From Woeseiaceae bacterium (lineage in GTDB: Bacteria > Pseudomonadota > Gammaproteobacteria > Steroidobacterales > Woeseiaceae): DNA of 64,000 nt. This document shows positions 55,426-64,000 of the stretch, piece by piece. The notes under the pieces were generated by a model, which had not been told where the DNA came from, made no database searches, and saw nothing but the letters and a program-made list of their open reading frames with translations. The translations under genes were made by a program, and so were the position numbers. How positions within the stretch are numbered: the first letter of the stretch is position 1; each line of letters opens with the position of its first letter. The stretch is taken from NCBI GenBank assembly GCA_028279985.1, contig JANQMR010000018.1, positions 186,001-250,000 of the forward strand. Reading direction: 5' to 3'.

Positions 55426-56481
55426 TCAGGGGCTGAAAAAGAACTCGAGCGACCGGTCGATCGTCTCGAAACCGGCGCCGTCGAGTCGTTCGACCTCGAG
55501 CAGGCCCGCCAGGCGCAAGGCGCGCGAAAGCCTTTCCGCGCCGCCGTGCGCATCGACGCGGTAGCTGATGCGATCCCCCTCCACGGCGGTGATCGTAAAC
55601 CGCTCGACGACATTCATGTCCGAAAGCAGCCGTTGCACGCGGCCGTAAACGTCAACCGAGGTGACGCCGGCAACACGAAGGGCAACCGTCACCGGCGCCG
55701 CGGCGCCGCCGATGGCAAATTCCGTCAAGAGGCGATCGGCAATCAGGTTGACGACGAGCTCGGGTTCGCCGGTCCAGCTCCGTTCCTCGCCGGCGAAGAA
55801 ATAGCGCCAGCGGTTACGCTGCCCGGTCGCCGGCCGGATACGGCCGACCAGTACCGAGTCGGCCTGGTAACGCGCCGCCGCCGCCAGAACCTGCTCGTCG
55901 AATCCACCCCAGATGTCCGAAAAACTCACCCGGGTCAGATCCTCGGTATCCAACAGCGGGAAAACCAGCGGCAATCCGCGGCGCTCGGCTGCGTCGCGCA
56001 CGCGCTGGCGCAGCAGCCGGTTCCTTTCGATCGTGAACGCGTCTTCGATACCGTACCCGGGATCGTCGGCGCCGACGATCTCCCGGTCGCCCTGCCCCCA
56101 ATCGACGGCCAGCCACACCAGCGTCAGCGGGCGTTCCCTGCCCCAAACCGCCTGGCCGTTCCGTCTGAGCGTCTCCTCGATGGCCTCGCCGTCGAACGAA
56201 ACCCAAAGCGTATCGTCCGGACCCGGACGAAACTGGACGACATAGGCGGCCGGGCTCGGGAACATCGCGGTAATCCGGTCCGGATCGCTGCTGAGCGCCA
56301 ATCCGGACACGCGCAGCAGCACATCGGTCAACGCCGTTTCGTACGCAGCCTCACGCGGGTCGGGCTCCTCCGGGTCCAGCCGCACCTCCGCGGTGTACAG
56401 GGCCGATACCTCGATCGCGAATGCTCCGCCTGTTGCGCCTGACAGGACCAGAACCGCGAACACGCCGGCGATTCGGGTCAC
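55426..56481 (-). CDS. DUF2066 secreted protein
   Basis: About 351 residues. A signal peptide ([20 protein letters not shown], then FAIEV) leads into the DUF2066 domain: [61 protein letters not shown] and [17 protein letters not shown]. The family is periplasmic and uncharacterised. GTG at 56481 is used because it starts the signal peptide; another GTG at 56541 would add 20 polar residues. It diverges from purM and is 5 bp upstream of the phosphatidyltransferase gene. Confidence 0.82.
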   Translation of the reverse strand: MTRIAGVFAVLVLSGATGGAFAIEVSALYTAEVRLDPEEPDPREAAYETALTDVLLRVSGLALSSDPDRITAMFPSPAAYVVQFRPGPDDTLWVSFDGEAIEETLRRNGQAVWGRERPLTLVWLAVDWGQGDREIVGADDPGYGIEDAFTIERNRLLRQRVRDAAERRGLPLVFPLLDTEDLTRVSFSDIWGGFDEQVLAAAARYQADSVLVGRIRPATGQRNRWRYFFAGEERSWTGEPELVVNLIADRLLTEFAIGGAAAPVTVALRVAGVTSVDVYGRVQRLLSDMNVVERFTITAVEGDRISYRVDAHGGAERLSRALRLAGLLEVERLDGAGFETIDRSLEFFFSP

Positions 56482-56576
56482 GGCGGCTCGCCGTGTGCAG
56501 AATGTATGCAAGGACGGTTTCCCCGGTGGGTGATGAAGCACTATTATATCGCCCCCGCGGGAATTGCCACGTCTCG

Positions 56577-57602
56577 ATGGCCAACAACGATCTGACCTAC
56601 AAAGATGCCGGTGTCGACATCGACGCCGGAAACGATCTCGTCGAGCGCATCAAACCGCTGGTCGCCGCCACCCGCCGGCCGGAGGTCATCGCGGGTCTCG
56701 GCGGATTCGGCGGCCTGTTTGCGCTGCCGCCCGACAAATACCGGGAACCGGTGCTGGTGTCGGGCACCGACGGCGTGGGCACCAAACTCAAGCTCGCGCA
56801 ACAGCTCGGGCGCCACGATACGATCGGTATCGACCTCGTCGCAATGTGCGCCAACGACGTGCTCGTGCAGGGCGCGGAACCGCTCTTTTTCCTGGACTAT
56901 TTCGCCTGCGGCAAACTCGATGTCGACGTGGCGACCGAAGTCGTCCGGGGCATCGTGGCCGGCTGCAAACAGGCTGGCATGGCCCTGATCGGCGGCGAAA
57001 CCGCCGAGATGCCGGACATGTATGCCGGCGGGGATTACGATCTCGCGGGTTTTTGCGTGGGCGCCGTGGAGCGCTCGGCGCTGATCGACGGCAGCGCCAT
57101 ACGCGCCGGCGATGCGCTGATCGCGATGGCCTCCAGCGGGCCGCACTCCAACGGTTACTCGCTGATCCGGCGAGTGCTGGCGCTGAGCGGCGACCATCGG
57201 CATCGGATCGACGGCCGCGACGCCGCCGAAACCTTGCTGGCGCCGACCCGAATCTATGTACGACCGGTACTCGAACTGATGCAGGCGGTAAGCATCAAGG
57301 GCCTCGTACACATCACCGGCGGCGGAATGACGGACAACCTGCCGCGGGTGCTGCCGCCGCAATTACACGCCGAGATCGACACCGCGAGCTGGCGGCCGGC
57401 TGCGGTATTCGACTGGCTCGCCGAGACGGGCGGCATCGGCGTGGATGAAATGCGCCGAACCTTCAATTGCGGCGTCGGCATGATCGTGGCCATTGATCCG
57501 GGAGAGGCGCAGACGGCCATCGATCGGCTTACCGCATCCGGCGAGACGGCGTGGCAAATCGGCAGGATTGCCGAAGGCGGCGGCGAGGTCGCCTATCGTT
57601 GA
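56577..57602 (+). CDS. purM: Phosphoribosylformylglycinamidine cyclo-ligase
   Basis: AIR synthetase, the fifth step of purine synthesis. The 341 residues show [91 protein letters not shown], and [19 protein letters not shown]. The ATG at 56577 begins [10 protein letters not shown]; upstream open sequence is antisense to DUF2066. It is followed by purN with a 4-nt overlap. The last four bases before the stop and the stop itself are repeated in a 12-bp tandem. Confidence 0.97.
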   Translation: MANNDLTYKDAGVDIDAGNDLVERIKPLVAATRRPEVIAGLGGFGGLFALPPDKYREPVLVSGTDGVGTKLKLAQQLGRHDTIGIDLVAMCANDVLVQGAEPLFFLDYFACGKLDVDVATEVVRGIVAGCKQAGMALIGGETAEMPDMYAGGDYDLAGFCVGAVERSALIDGSAIRAGDALIAMASSGPHSNGYSLIRRVLALSGDHRHRIDGRDAAETLLAPTRIYVRPVLELMQAVSIKGLVHITGGGMTDNLPRVLPPQLHAEIDTASWRPAAVFDWLAETGGIGVDEMRRTFNCGVGMIVAIDPGEAQTAIDRLTASGETAWQIGRIAEGGGEVAYR

Positions 57603-57620
57603 GCGGCACGTTGAGCGACA
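57597..57620. repeat. 12-bp tandem repeat at the purM stop / purN start
   Basis: 57597-57608 and 57609-57620 match at 11 of 12 positions (CGTTGAGCGRCA). The first holds the purM TGA; both contain a TTG in the purN frame (57599 and 57611), so the duplication has doubled the possible purN start. Confidence 0.8.
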
Positions 57621-58264
57621 CGAGACCGCGTATCGCAATCCTGATCTCGGGTTCGGGCACCAATCTGCAGGCTTTCATCGACCGGGCAGGAAGCGGCGAG
57701 CTCGCAGCCGACATCGGGATCGTGTTCTCCAACCGTCCGGACGCCTACGGCCTGAAACGCGCGACCCGGGCGGGCATCCCGGTTTCCTGCCTGGAACACG
57801 GCCATTACGCCGATCGTGAGCACTTCGACCGCGCCGTCGCCGAGCGTCTCGACGCCGGCCGGCCCGACCTGATCGTCCTCGCCGGCTTCATGCGAATCCT
57901 GAGCCCCTGGTTCGTCCATCGCTACGAAGGCCGGATCCTGAACATCCACCCCGCGCTGCTACCGCTGTATCCGGGGCTCGATACCCATCAGCGGGTACTC
58001 GACGCGGGCGACAGCCGGCACGGCAGCACCGTGCATTTCGTGACCGAGGAACTCGACGGCGGCCCGCGCGTGCTTGCGGGGCGCATCCGCGTCATGCCGC
58101 ACGAGACGGCTGCCGAACTCATGCAAAGGGTGCAGGCCGTCGAGCACCGGATCTACCCGGAGGCTGCGCGGTGGTTCGTCGAGGGGCGCCTGCAATTCAG
58201 GGACGGCAGCGCCTGGCTGGACGGTGAGAAGCTCGACGAACCGATCGTGCGGGATTTCGACTGA
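57599..58264 (+). CDS. purN: Phosphoribosylglycinamide formyltransferase (TTG start)
   Basis: Transfers the formyl group from 10-formyl-THF to GAR, the third purine step. The 221 residues show [50 protein letters not shown], the catalytic [20 protein letters not shown] and [19 protein letters not shown] (Asn, His and Asp of the active site). No ATG or GTG lies near the conserved start, so TTG 57599 (TTGA overlap with purM) or TTG 57611 must serve. It converges on dcd. Confidence 0.95.
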   Translation: MSGTLSDTRPRIAILISGSGTNLQAFIDRAGSGELAADIGIVFSNRPDAYGLKRATRAGIPVSCLEHGHYADREHFDRAVAERLDAGRPDLIVLAGFMRILSPWFVHRYEGRILNIHPALLPLYPGLDTHQRVLDAGDSRHGSTVHFVTEELDGGPRVLAGRIRVMPHETAAELMQRVQAVEHRIYPEAARWFVEGRLQFRDGSAWLDGEKLDEPIVRDFD

Positions 58265-58301
58265 AGCCCGATCCTGCCAGTAACGACGCTCGAACGACCA
58301 T

Positions 58302-58417
58302 GGTGGCCGGGGCAAGCACCATCCTCAATGCGAGAGGGGCGGGTGTGGGGGATGTTTCACCGAGCGAGTTTTCCTGTTTGAGCGAATGAAACATCCCCCG
58401 CGCCCGCCCCGGCCACC
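58302..58417. terminator. Long imperfect hairpin between convergent purN and dcd
   Basis: GGGGCGGGTGTGGGGGATGT.. at 58336-58359 pairs with 58387-58410 over 24 bp with two G-T pairs, around a 27-nt loop. An outer arm (58302-58313) can compete for the same 3' strand (58406-58417). There is no T run. Position and strength suggest a bidirectional stop or an RNA-stabilising structure. Confidence 0.6.
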
Positions 58418-58440
58418 GAGTAACAATCGAACCAGCGACG

Positions 58441-59007
58441 CTACGCCTTAGGCAGCGTCACTCCGGTCTGGCCCTGGTACTTACCGCCGCGATCCTTGTA
58501 CGAGGTCTCACACTCCTCGTCGGATTCGAGAAACAGCATCTGCGCCACACCCTCGTTGGCGTAAATCTTGGCGGGAAGGGGCGTCGTATTGGAAAACTCC
58601 AGGGTCACATGCCCTTCCCACTCGGGTTCCAGCGGAGTGACGTTGACGATGATGCCGCAACGCGCATACGTGGACTTGCCGAGGCAGATGGTCAGGACAT
58701 TGCGCGGAATCCGGAAAAACTCGACGGTCCGGGCCAGCGCGAAAGAGTTGGGCGGGATGACGCAAACGTCGCTTTGTACGTCCACGAAACTGGTTTCGAC
58801 AAAAGCCTTCGGGTCCACGACCGCGGAGTTGATATTGGTGAAGATCTTGAACTCGTCCGAACAGCGTACGTCGTAACCGTAACTCGAGGTGCCGTAGGAC
58901 ACGATTTTCTGATCGCCGTTCTTCCTGACCTGCCCGGGTTCGAAGGGCTCGATCATGCCGTGTGTGACGGCCATGTTTCGGATCCAGCGATCCGACTTGA
59001 TGCTCAT
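58441..59007 (-). CDS. dcd: dCTP deaminase
   Basis: Deaminates dCTP to dUTP for thymidylate synthesis. The 188 residues show [39 protein letters not shown] with the catalytic Glu, [20 protein letters not shown] and [20 protein letters not shown]. Length is normal. It is directly downstream of apbC (start and stop adjacent), a frequent gammaproteobacterial neighbour. Confidence 0.97.
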   Translation of the reverse strand: MSIKSDRWIRNMAVTHGMIEPFEPGQVRKNGDQKIVSYGTSSYGYDVRCSDEFKIFTNINSAVVDPKAFVETSFVDVQSDVCVIPPNSFALARTVEFFRIPRNVLTICLGKSTYARCGIIVNVTPLEPEWEGHVTLEFSNTTPLPAKIYANEGVAQMLFLESDEECETSYKDRGGKYQGQTGVTLPKA

Positions 59008-60102
59008 TCAGCTCTTCTCCACGACGATGTTGGGGAACGCGCTGCTGTAGTCCCTGCCCCGCGCGGCGAGCGCGGCAGCCATCCGCCGGGCCGCCAGCCG
59101 GTAGGCCGTTGCGGCCGGTGAATCCGGTTCCGAGGCGACGGTCGGTCTGCCGGCGTCGGTCTGCTCGCGGATGCGGGCGTCCAGCGGCAAGCGCCCGAGC
59201 AGTTCGACGCCGAAATCCTCGGCCATGCGTTCCGCGCCCCCGGAACCGAAGATCGATTCTTCGTGGCCGCAGTTCGAACAGACGTGCACGCTCATGTTCT
59301 CGATCACGCCCAGCACCGGAATCGACACCTTGCGGAACATCTCTAGCCCCTTGCGCGCGTCAATGGCGGCAATGTCCTGGGGCGTCGTCACGATCACGGC
59401 GCCCGACACCGGTACCTGCTGCGAGAGCGTGAGCTGGATATCGCCCGTTCCCGGGGGCATGTCGACGATCAGATAATCGAGATCCCGCCACCGAGTCTGG
59501 TTCAGAAGCTGGTTGAGCGCCGAGGTGACCATCGGACCGCGCCACACCATCGGCTGGTCCGGATCGATCAGGAAACCGATGGAGATGGCCTGCAAACCGT
59601 GGGCCGTGAGCGGCAACATCGTTTTTCCGTCCTCGCTGACCGGCTGTTCGCCGACCAGGCCCAACATGTGCGGCTGACTCGGCCCGTAGATGTCGGCGTC
59701 GAGCAGGCCCACGTTCGCGCCGTCCGCCGCCAGTGCCAGGGCCAGGTTGACCGCAACCGTGGACTTGCCGACGCCGCCCTTGCCCGAGGCGACGGCGATC
59801 ACGTTACGGACCTCCGCAAGGGGCTTGAGATTCCGCTGAACGCCGTGCGCGACGACTTTGGTCGTGAACAGGAGTTCGGCGTCTTCGACGCCGTCCCGGC
59901 CGACGAGACCGGCCCGGATGTGGTTTGCCCAGGCTTCCTGCGCGCCGGAGGCCGGAAAGCCGAGTTCGATCCGGGCTTGGACCCGGCCGGCATCGATCGA
60001 TACGCCGGACACGCGGCCGACCTCCCCCAGCCTGCGGCCCAAATCCGGCAGCTCCACGGAATCGAGGAATTCCCTCAGGTCTGAATCTGTTGACGGCGTC
60101 AC
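59008..60102 (-). CDS. apbC: Iron-sulfur cluster carrier protein ApbC/Mrp
   Basis: P-loop ATPase that carries and delivers Fe-S clusters. The 364 residues have an N-terminal MIP18-like domain (about 1-85) and a deviant Walker A IAVASGKGGVGKSTVAVNLA, DADIYGPSQPHMLG, DYLIVDMPPGTGDIQLTLSQ and the cluster-binding VCSNCGHEE. The GTG at 60102 is chosen as the first start that yields the family N-terminus. An open frame extends over 120 codons further upstream without family features. dcd follows immediately. Confidence 0.92.
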   Translation of the reverse strand: MTPSTDSDLREFLDSVELPDLGRRLGEVGRVSGVSIDAGRVQARIELGFPASGAQEAWANHIRAGLVGRDGVEDAELLFTTKVVAHGVQRNLKPLAEVRNVIAVASGKGGVGKSTVAVNLALALAADGANVGLLDADIYGPSQPHMLGLVGEQPVSEDGKTMLPLTAHGLQAISIGFLIDPDQPMVWRGPMVTSALNQLLNQTRWRDLDYLIVDMPPGTGDIQLTLSQQVPVSGAVIVTTPQDIAAIDARKGLEMFRKVSIPVLGVIENMSVHVCSNCGHEESIFGSGGAERMAEDFGVELLGRLPLDARIREQTDAGRPTVASEPDSPAATAYRLAARRMAAALAARGRDYSSAFPNIVVEKS

Positions 60103-60497
60103 ACTAATAGGACTCTCATTAGGTAAAATCGAATGTCGCTTTCCCCGGCGGGGCGGCGCCTGGGCGCACATTGTATCCGACGCGGAGCGCGGACCAAGAC
60201 CGCGCGGGCTTACTCGGCGATATCGCCGGAAGCCACGAATGGCAAAGCCTCTGCCGGGAAGGACGGAAAAACGATGTGGCATAATGCCGCATCCGAAGAT
60301 GGCGAGCGAGCGCCGCGAGACCGATGGCCGGTCCTGCGGTCGGGCTCGCTGCTGGCTTGGGCCGGACAATTGACCAACATTTCGAGCAAGTGGACGAGGA
60401 GAGGACCGGTCGTGGCGTATGCGATACGACGCCGGCGTAATGCGTTGCTCATGCCGTCTCCCTGCACGCTGGCCCTGATCGCCGGGATCCATCCCCT
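60103..60497. other. 395-bp intergenic region between apbC and the HEAT-kinase
   Basis: The two flanking genes diverge, so promoters for both should lie here. A possible -10 toward the kinase is GGCATAAT (about 60278-60285), without a clear -35. Open frames on both strands are short extensions or shadows with no recognised product. metG, often divergent from apbC in related genomes, is absent. Confidence 0.3.
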
Positions 60498-62948
60498 ATG
60501 AGTTTTTTTGGCGCATTCAGAGCCGACCAACTGATACAGGATCTCGCTTCCCAACCCGACCCGTCGTCGGCCAGCGCGCAGAAGCTCGTCCAGAAAATCA
60601 AACGTTCCGGTCCCAAGGTCATACCCAAAGTCATCGATGCGCTGGCGATGTCCGACAAGTCGCATACGATGGTATTCGTGGACATACTCTCGAGTTTTGT
60701 CTGCGACAAAACGCTCAAGCACTATCAGGAAGGCTTAGCCGACGGCAACGAGCGCGTGGTCAAGGGCACCGCCTGGGCCCTGTCGAGTTCCACCGACTAC
60801 AACGCCAACGCGCTGCTCGCGTTCTTCGACGACGAGGAAGTCTCGAAGCCCGCCCTCATTGAAATCCTGCAAGTACACAAAGACGACATGTCGGTGCACG
60901 AGCTGCTGCAGCGCGCCTACGAGCTCGACATCAAGGAAAAGGCGGCGCTGTTCAAGATCATCGAATCGATGGTCAAACCGGAGATGGTACCGGACCTGGT
61001 CGCCCGCATGGGCGGCAAGGATCCGGTCATGAAAGTGCACCTGATCAACCTGCTCGGCAAGTTCGACCGCCCGGAGGTCAACCAGGCCCTGGAGGTCCAG
61101 CTCAGGGACCCGAACAAGATGGTGCGCAGCGCGGCGCTGGGCACGCTTGCGAAACGCGGCACCGCCGTCAACCTCGCAGCCGTGGCGAAGTTGCTGCAAG
61201 ACCCGGATCTGGATGTGCAGAACAAGGCCGTGGACATGCTGGTGCAGATGAACCACCCGGATACCGTCCGGCACCTGACGGGTGCGCTCAAGGACGAATC
61301 CGAGTACTCGCGGCGCGCGGCCGTCGAAGTATTGAACGAAATCGGCACCGTGGACTCGGTCAAGGACCTCCTCGGCGTGCTCAAGGACGACGACTGGTGG
61401 GTTCGCTCCCGCGCCGGCGATGCGCTGGCGGAGATCGGCGGTCCCAAGGTGGTCGATTCCGTGGTCGCCTTGATCGGCGACGAGGACGAGGAAATCCGCC
61501 GGTCTGCCATCGAGATCCTGAACGCAACCAAGGACGAGCGTGCCGTCGATCACTTGATCAAGGCCACCGACGACGCCGACTGGTGGGTGCGCGAGCGTGC
61601 CGTCGACGCCCTGTGCAAGATCGGCAGCCCCAAGGCCCTGTCGAAATTCGAGTCGATGCTCGGCAAGGATCCGAAGACCGACACGGTCGTCATCCGCGGC
61701 CTGGCGCAGCTCGGCAACAACGCGCATATCGCCAAAATCGTGCCGATGCTCAAGCGTCCCGAGCGGGAGATCCAGATCGAGGCCGTCAAGGCGCTGTCGC
61801 AACTCGCCGACGAGTCTCACGCGGAGACCGTTCGCGGCGTGCTGACCAAGATCAAACAGTCGGACGAGCCGACGATCATCAACGTGGCCGACAAGGCGCT
61901 CAAGGACCTGGACGCACGTTTCTCGGCGTCGGTTCTGGAAGAGAATGCACGGGCGAAAAAAATCGGCGAACACACGAAGACCCTGCTGCTGGACGACAGC
62001 GATCTCGAGCAGCTACTCCACGCGCAAGCCGCCGCCGAACAGGCTCAGGCGGAACCGAGCGAGGACGTGGGCGAGGCGCCGCTTCCAGAGCCCCCGCCGA
62101 AACTCGACATCGCGACGCTCGAGCCGGGTGACGTCATCGACGCGCGATACAAGTTCATCGAGAAAATCGGCAAGGGCGCTTTCGGCACCGTGCTATTGAT
62201 GCAGGACGAGGTCGTCGACGAACGCCTGATCCTGAAGTTCCTGAATCCGAACGTTTCTTCCGACGAGGAGATGATGAAGCGTTTCGTGCACGAGCTCAGG
62301 TATTCGAGAAAGATCACGCATAAAAACGTCATTCGAATCTACGACTTCCTGAACCTGCAGGGCGCCTACGCGATCTCGATGGAGTACTTCCCGTCGCATA
62401 CCTTGTCCGGCGAGATCCCCGACAGCAAACCGATGGACGTCAAAAAGGCGCTGCGCTTTTCGCGGGATATAGCGACCGGCATGACGGTCGCACATCAGGC
62501 GGGCGTCATTCACCGCGACCTCAAGCCGGCGAACATCCTGGTCAACGACGACGGCTTGCTCAAGATCGTGGACTTCGGCGTCGCTGCGGCTGCGTCCAGC
62601 GGCGACACCCAGCTCACCAAGACCGGCTACGTCATCGGTTCACCGAAATACATGGCGCCCGAACAGATCCTGGGCAAGAAGGTCGACGAAACCGCCGACG
62701 TCTACTCGGTCGGCGTGATCATGTACGAGATGACGACCGGCGTGCCGCCTTACAGCCGCGGCGACCACATGTCGGTGATGTACCAGCACGTGCAGGGCAA
62801 AGCCAAGGCCTGCCAGGAGATAAATCCGACGATCCCCGACGAGTTTGCCACCATCATCGGCAAGGCGATGTCGGTAGACAAGAGCAAACGTTATCAGTCG
62901 ATGATCGAATTGACGGACGCGCTCGATGAAGTTCGCCTCAATGCCTGA
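60498..62948 (+). CDS. HEAT-repeat / Ser-Thr protein kinase fusion
   Basis: 816 residues. About 30-490 form tandem HEAT/PBS-lyase-type repeats (for example DDDWWVRSRAGDALAEIGGP and DDADWWVRERAVDALCKIGS). A helical, then Pro/Glu-rich linker leads to a Hanks-type kinase domain from about 545. Its motifs are complete: IGKGAFGTV loop, Lys in LILKFLN, HRDLKPANIL (about 671), VDFGVAA, YMAPEQI and ADVYSVGVIMYEM. No transmembrane segment is seen. A PilT-family gene lies 250 bp downstream, so a role in surface motility control is possible but inferred. The 3' end is duplicated in tandem. Confidence 0.88.
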   Translation: MSFFGAFRADQLIQDLASQPDPSSASAQKLVQKIKRSGPKVIPKVIDALAMSDKSHTMVFVDILSSFVCDKTLKHYQEGLADGNERVVKGTAWALSSSTDYNANALLAFFDDEEVSKPALIEILQVHKDDMSVHELLQRAYELDIKEKAALFKIIESMVKPEMVPDLVARMGGKDPVMKVHLINLLGKFDRPEVNQALEVQLRDPNKMVRSAALGTLAKRGTAVNLAAVAKLLQDPDLDVQNKAVDMLVQMNHPDTVRHLTGALKDESEYSRRAAVEVLNEIGTVDSVKDLLGVLKDDDWWVRSRAGDALAEIGGPKVVDSVVALIGDEDEEIRRSAIEILNATKDERAVDHLIKATDDADWWVRERAVDALCKIGSPKALSKFESMLGKDPKTDTVVIRGLAQLGNNAHIAKIVPMLKRPEREIQIEAVKALSQLADESHAETVRGVLTKIKQSDEPTIINVADKALKDLDARFSASVLEENARAKKIGEHTKTLLLDDSDLEQLLHAQAAAEQAQAEPSEDVGEAPLPEPPPKLDIATLEPGDVIDARYKFIEKIGKGAFGTVLLMQDEVVDERLILKFLNPNVSSDEEMMKRFVHELRYSRKITHKNVIRIYDFLNLQGAYAISMEYFPSHTLSGEIPDSKPMDVKKALRFSRDIATGMTVAHQAGVIHRDLKPANILVNDDGLLKIVDFGVAAAASSGDTQLTKTGYVIGSPKYMAPEQILGKKVDETADVYSVGVIMYEMTTGVPPYSRGDHMSVMYQHVQGKAKACQEINPTIPDEFATIIGKAMSVDKSKRYQSMIELTDALDEVRLNA

Positions 62949-63024
62949 GGCAATCTTAGGACTAGTGGATCCGCTCGATGAAGTTCGCTTCAACGCCTGA
63001 GGCGATCTGAGGATTATTGGAGCC
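62921..63024. repeat. 52-bp tandem duplication of the HEAT-kinase 3' end
   Basis: 62921-62972 (last codons, stop and 24 bp beyond) is followed directly by 62973-63024, which matches at about 45 of 52 positions. The second copy keeps the TGA. Confidence 0.95.
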
Positions 63025-63200
63025 GCTGGACTTGGTTCGCCGCAGCGCCTCCTGAAGGGATCCGAAAGCAGGCGGATACGCCCGGTTCGTTCGTCCGGAT
63101 TTCCGAGCAGTTCACAAAAATGCGAGGTCGTGCTGGCACGCGACCGAAAATCGGCCTAGGATATGTTAACTCCCTGATTTATGGAGCGTACAGACGATCC

Positions 63201-64000
63201 ATGGCCCGCATCGATGCCTTCCTGAAGCTCGGACTCGCGCAAGGATGCTCGGACGTCCACCTTGCCGTCGGCGTGCCGCCGATGCTGCGCATGAACGGCG
63301 ACCTGATGCCGATCAAGTTTCGTCAGCTTTCGGACACCGAGCTCGAATCCTACGTGACCGAGATACTGACCGAAGCCCAGCGCGCACGACTTGCCGCCGG
63401 GCTCGATCTCGATTTTTCCTACGTCGGCGAGCAAGGCGGCCGTTTCCGCGTCAACGTGTTTCGCAAAGTGACCGGCATCGGTGCCGTGTTCCGGCACATC
63501 CCGGGCAGCGTGCCGACACTCGACAGCCTGAACATGCCCAAAGTGCTGTTCGACTTCTGCGACTTCCACCAGGGCATGGTGCTGGTTACCGGCTCGACGG
63601 GTACCGGCAAATCCACGACGCTTGCGGCGATGATCGATCATCTGAACGAAACCCGCAATCTGAACATCATCAGCCTCGAGGACCCGATCGAGTTCGTGCA
63701 TCAAAGCAAGCGATGCCAGGTGATCCAGCGCGAGCTCGACACCCATGTCAAGAGCTTTGCCGACGGTGTCCGCTCCGCGATGCGCGAAGACCCGGACGTC
63801 ATCCTAGTCGGCGAGCTGCGCGATGCCGAGACCATCATGATGGCGATGACGGCAGCCGAAACCGGACATCTGGTCCTGGGTACGCTGCACACCACCGGCG
63901 CGGTCAAGACGATCGACCGGATCATCGACGCCCTGCCCGGCGAGCTGCGCGAGCAGACCAAGGCCTTCCTATCGATGAGCCTCAAGGCCGTCGTCACCCA
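63201..64000 (+). CDS. PilT/PilU-family type IV pilus ATPase (3' end beyond window)
   Basis: Hexameric ATPase of the pilus retraction class. The 266 visible residues start MARIDAFLKLGLAQGCSDVH (the PAS-like N-domain with GxSDxH) and continue FRVNVFRKVTGIGAVFRHIP, Walker A VTGSTGTGKSTTLAAMIDHL, Asp box LEDPIEFVHQ, Walker B DPDVILVGELRDAETI and the His box GHLVLGTLHTTGAVKTIDR. PilT, PilU and PilT-like paralogues share these, so the subtype is open. A GGAGCG lies some 15 nt upstream. It is cut at the right edge. Confidence 0.92.
   Translation, partial: MARIDAFLKLGLAQGCSDVHLAVGVPPMLRMNGDLMPIKFRQLSDTELESYVTEILTEAQRARLAAGLDLDFSYVGEQGGRFRVNVFRKVTGIGAVFRHIPGSVPTLDSLNMPKVLFDFCDFHQGMVLVTGSTGTGKSTTLAAMIDHLNETRNLNIISLEDPIEFVHQSKRCQVIQRELDTHVKSFADGVRSAMREDPDVILVGELRDAETIMMAMTAAETGHLVLGTLHTTGAVKTIDRIIDALPGELREQTKAFLSMSLKAVVT

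Overview
The window is one 64 kb stretch of a high-GC gammaproteobacterial chromosome. The evidence is the conserved gene strings: rnr-rlmB-rpsF; mutL-miaA-hfq-hflX-hflK-hflC-DUF2065-purA; pcnB-folK-deoxynucleoside kinase-panB-panC; lptF-lptG facing pepA-holC-valS; MoxR ATPase-DUF58-transglutaminase; DUF2066-phosphatidyltransferase-PerM-hda facing purM-purN; and dcd-apbC beside a PilT-family ATPase. The combination fits a lineage near Chromatiales/Xanthomonadales better than an enteric, but the sequence alone does not fix the genus. MutL keeps an endonuclease motif and no mutH is seen, again unlike enterics.

Layout. 1-3.5 kb: RNA metabolism genes (minus strand) and tRNA-Leu(CAG). 3.5-8.4 kb: a small lower-GC island next to the tRNA. 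It holds copies of the tRNA 3' end, a DUF4386 membrane protein and a three-gene unit of secreted proteins or lipoproteins of unknown function. 8.4-11 kb: a chromate-type transporter, an Mpo1-like membrane protein and small membrane-protein genes. 11-21 kb: the hfq/hfl/mutL cluster and a cell-wall amidase. 20.9-28.3 kb: tsaE, nnr, queG, pantothenate and folate genes, pcnB. 28.5-30.1 kb: tRNA-Glu(CTC), a 5'-truncated gene and an SDR protein carrying halohydrin-dehalogenase-like motifs. 30.4-43.9 kb: transporters, LPS export (lptFG), pepA, holC, valS and a MoxR/DUF58/TgpA-like unit. 44-53 kb: an MFS permease, prfC, rimI, UDG, a decarboxylase-like protein lacking its cofactor-forming residue, proS, a lytic transglycosylase, arsC-like and wrbA-like genes. 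53-64 kb: hda, permease, phospholipid synthase, purM/purN, dcd, apbC, a HEAT-repeat/Ser-Thr-kinase fusion and a PilT-family ATPase cut by the window edge.

Housekeeping work dominates: RNA decay and modification (rnr, rlmB, miaA, hfq, pcnB, queG, tsaE), purine and pyrimidine supply (purA, purM, purN, dcd, nucleoside kinase), coenzyme A and folate synthesis (panB, panC, folK), translation (valS, proS, prfC, rimI), replication and repair (holC, hda, mutL, UDG) and envelope building (lptFG, amiC, SLT, phosphatidyltransferase).

The least expected signal is structural. At about nine gene 3' ends the last codons plus the stop codon are tandemly repeated immediately downstream, with units of 12-55 bp and two to six copies. 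The genes are hfq, DUF2065, nnr, moxR, the transglutaminase/MFS junction, prfC, the lytic transglycosylase, purM and the HEAT-kinase. The tRNA-Leu 3' end is also present three times, once as part of a perfect 33-bp inverted repeat. Two further points stand out: the SDR protein lacks the catalytic tyrosine of the halohydrin dehalogenase motif, and the phosphatidylserine-decarboxylase-like protein lacks the self-cleavage serine. No CRISPR array, insertion sequence or complete prophage is visible.
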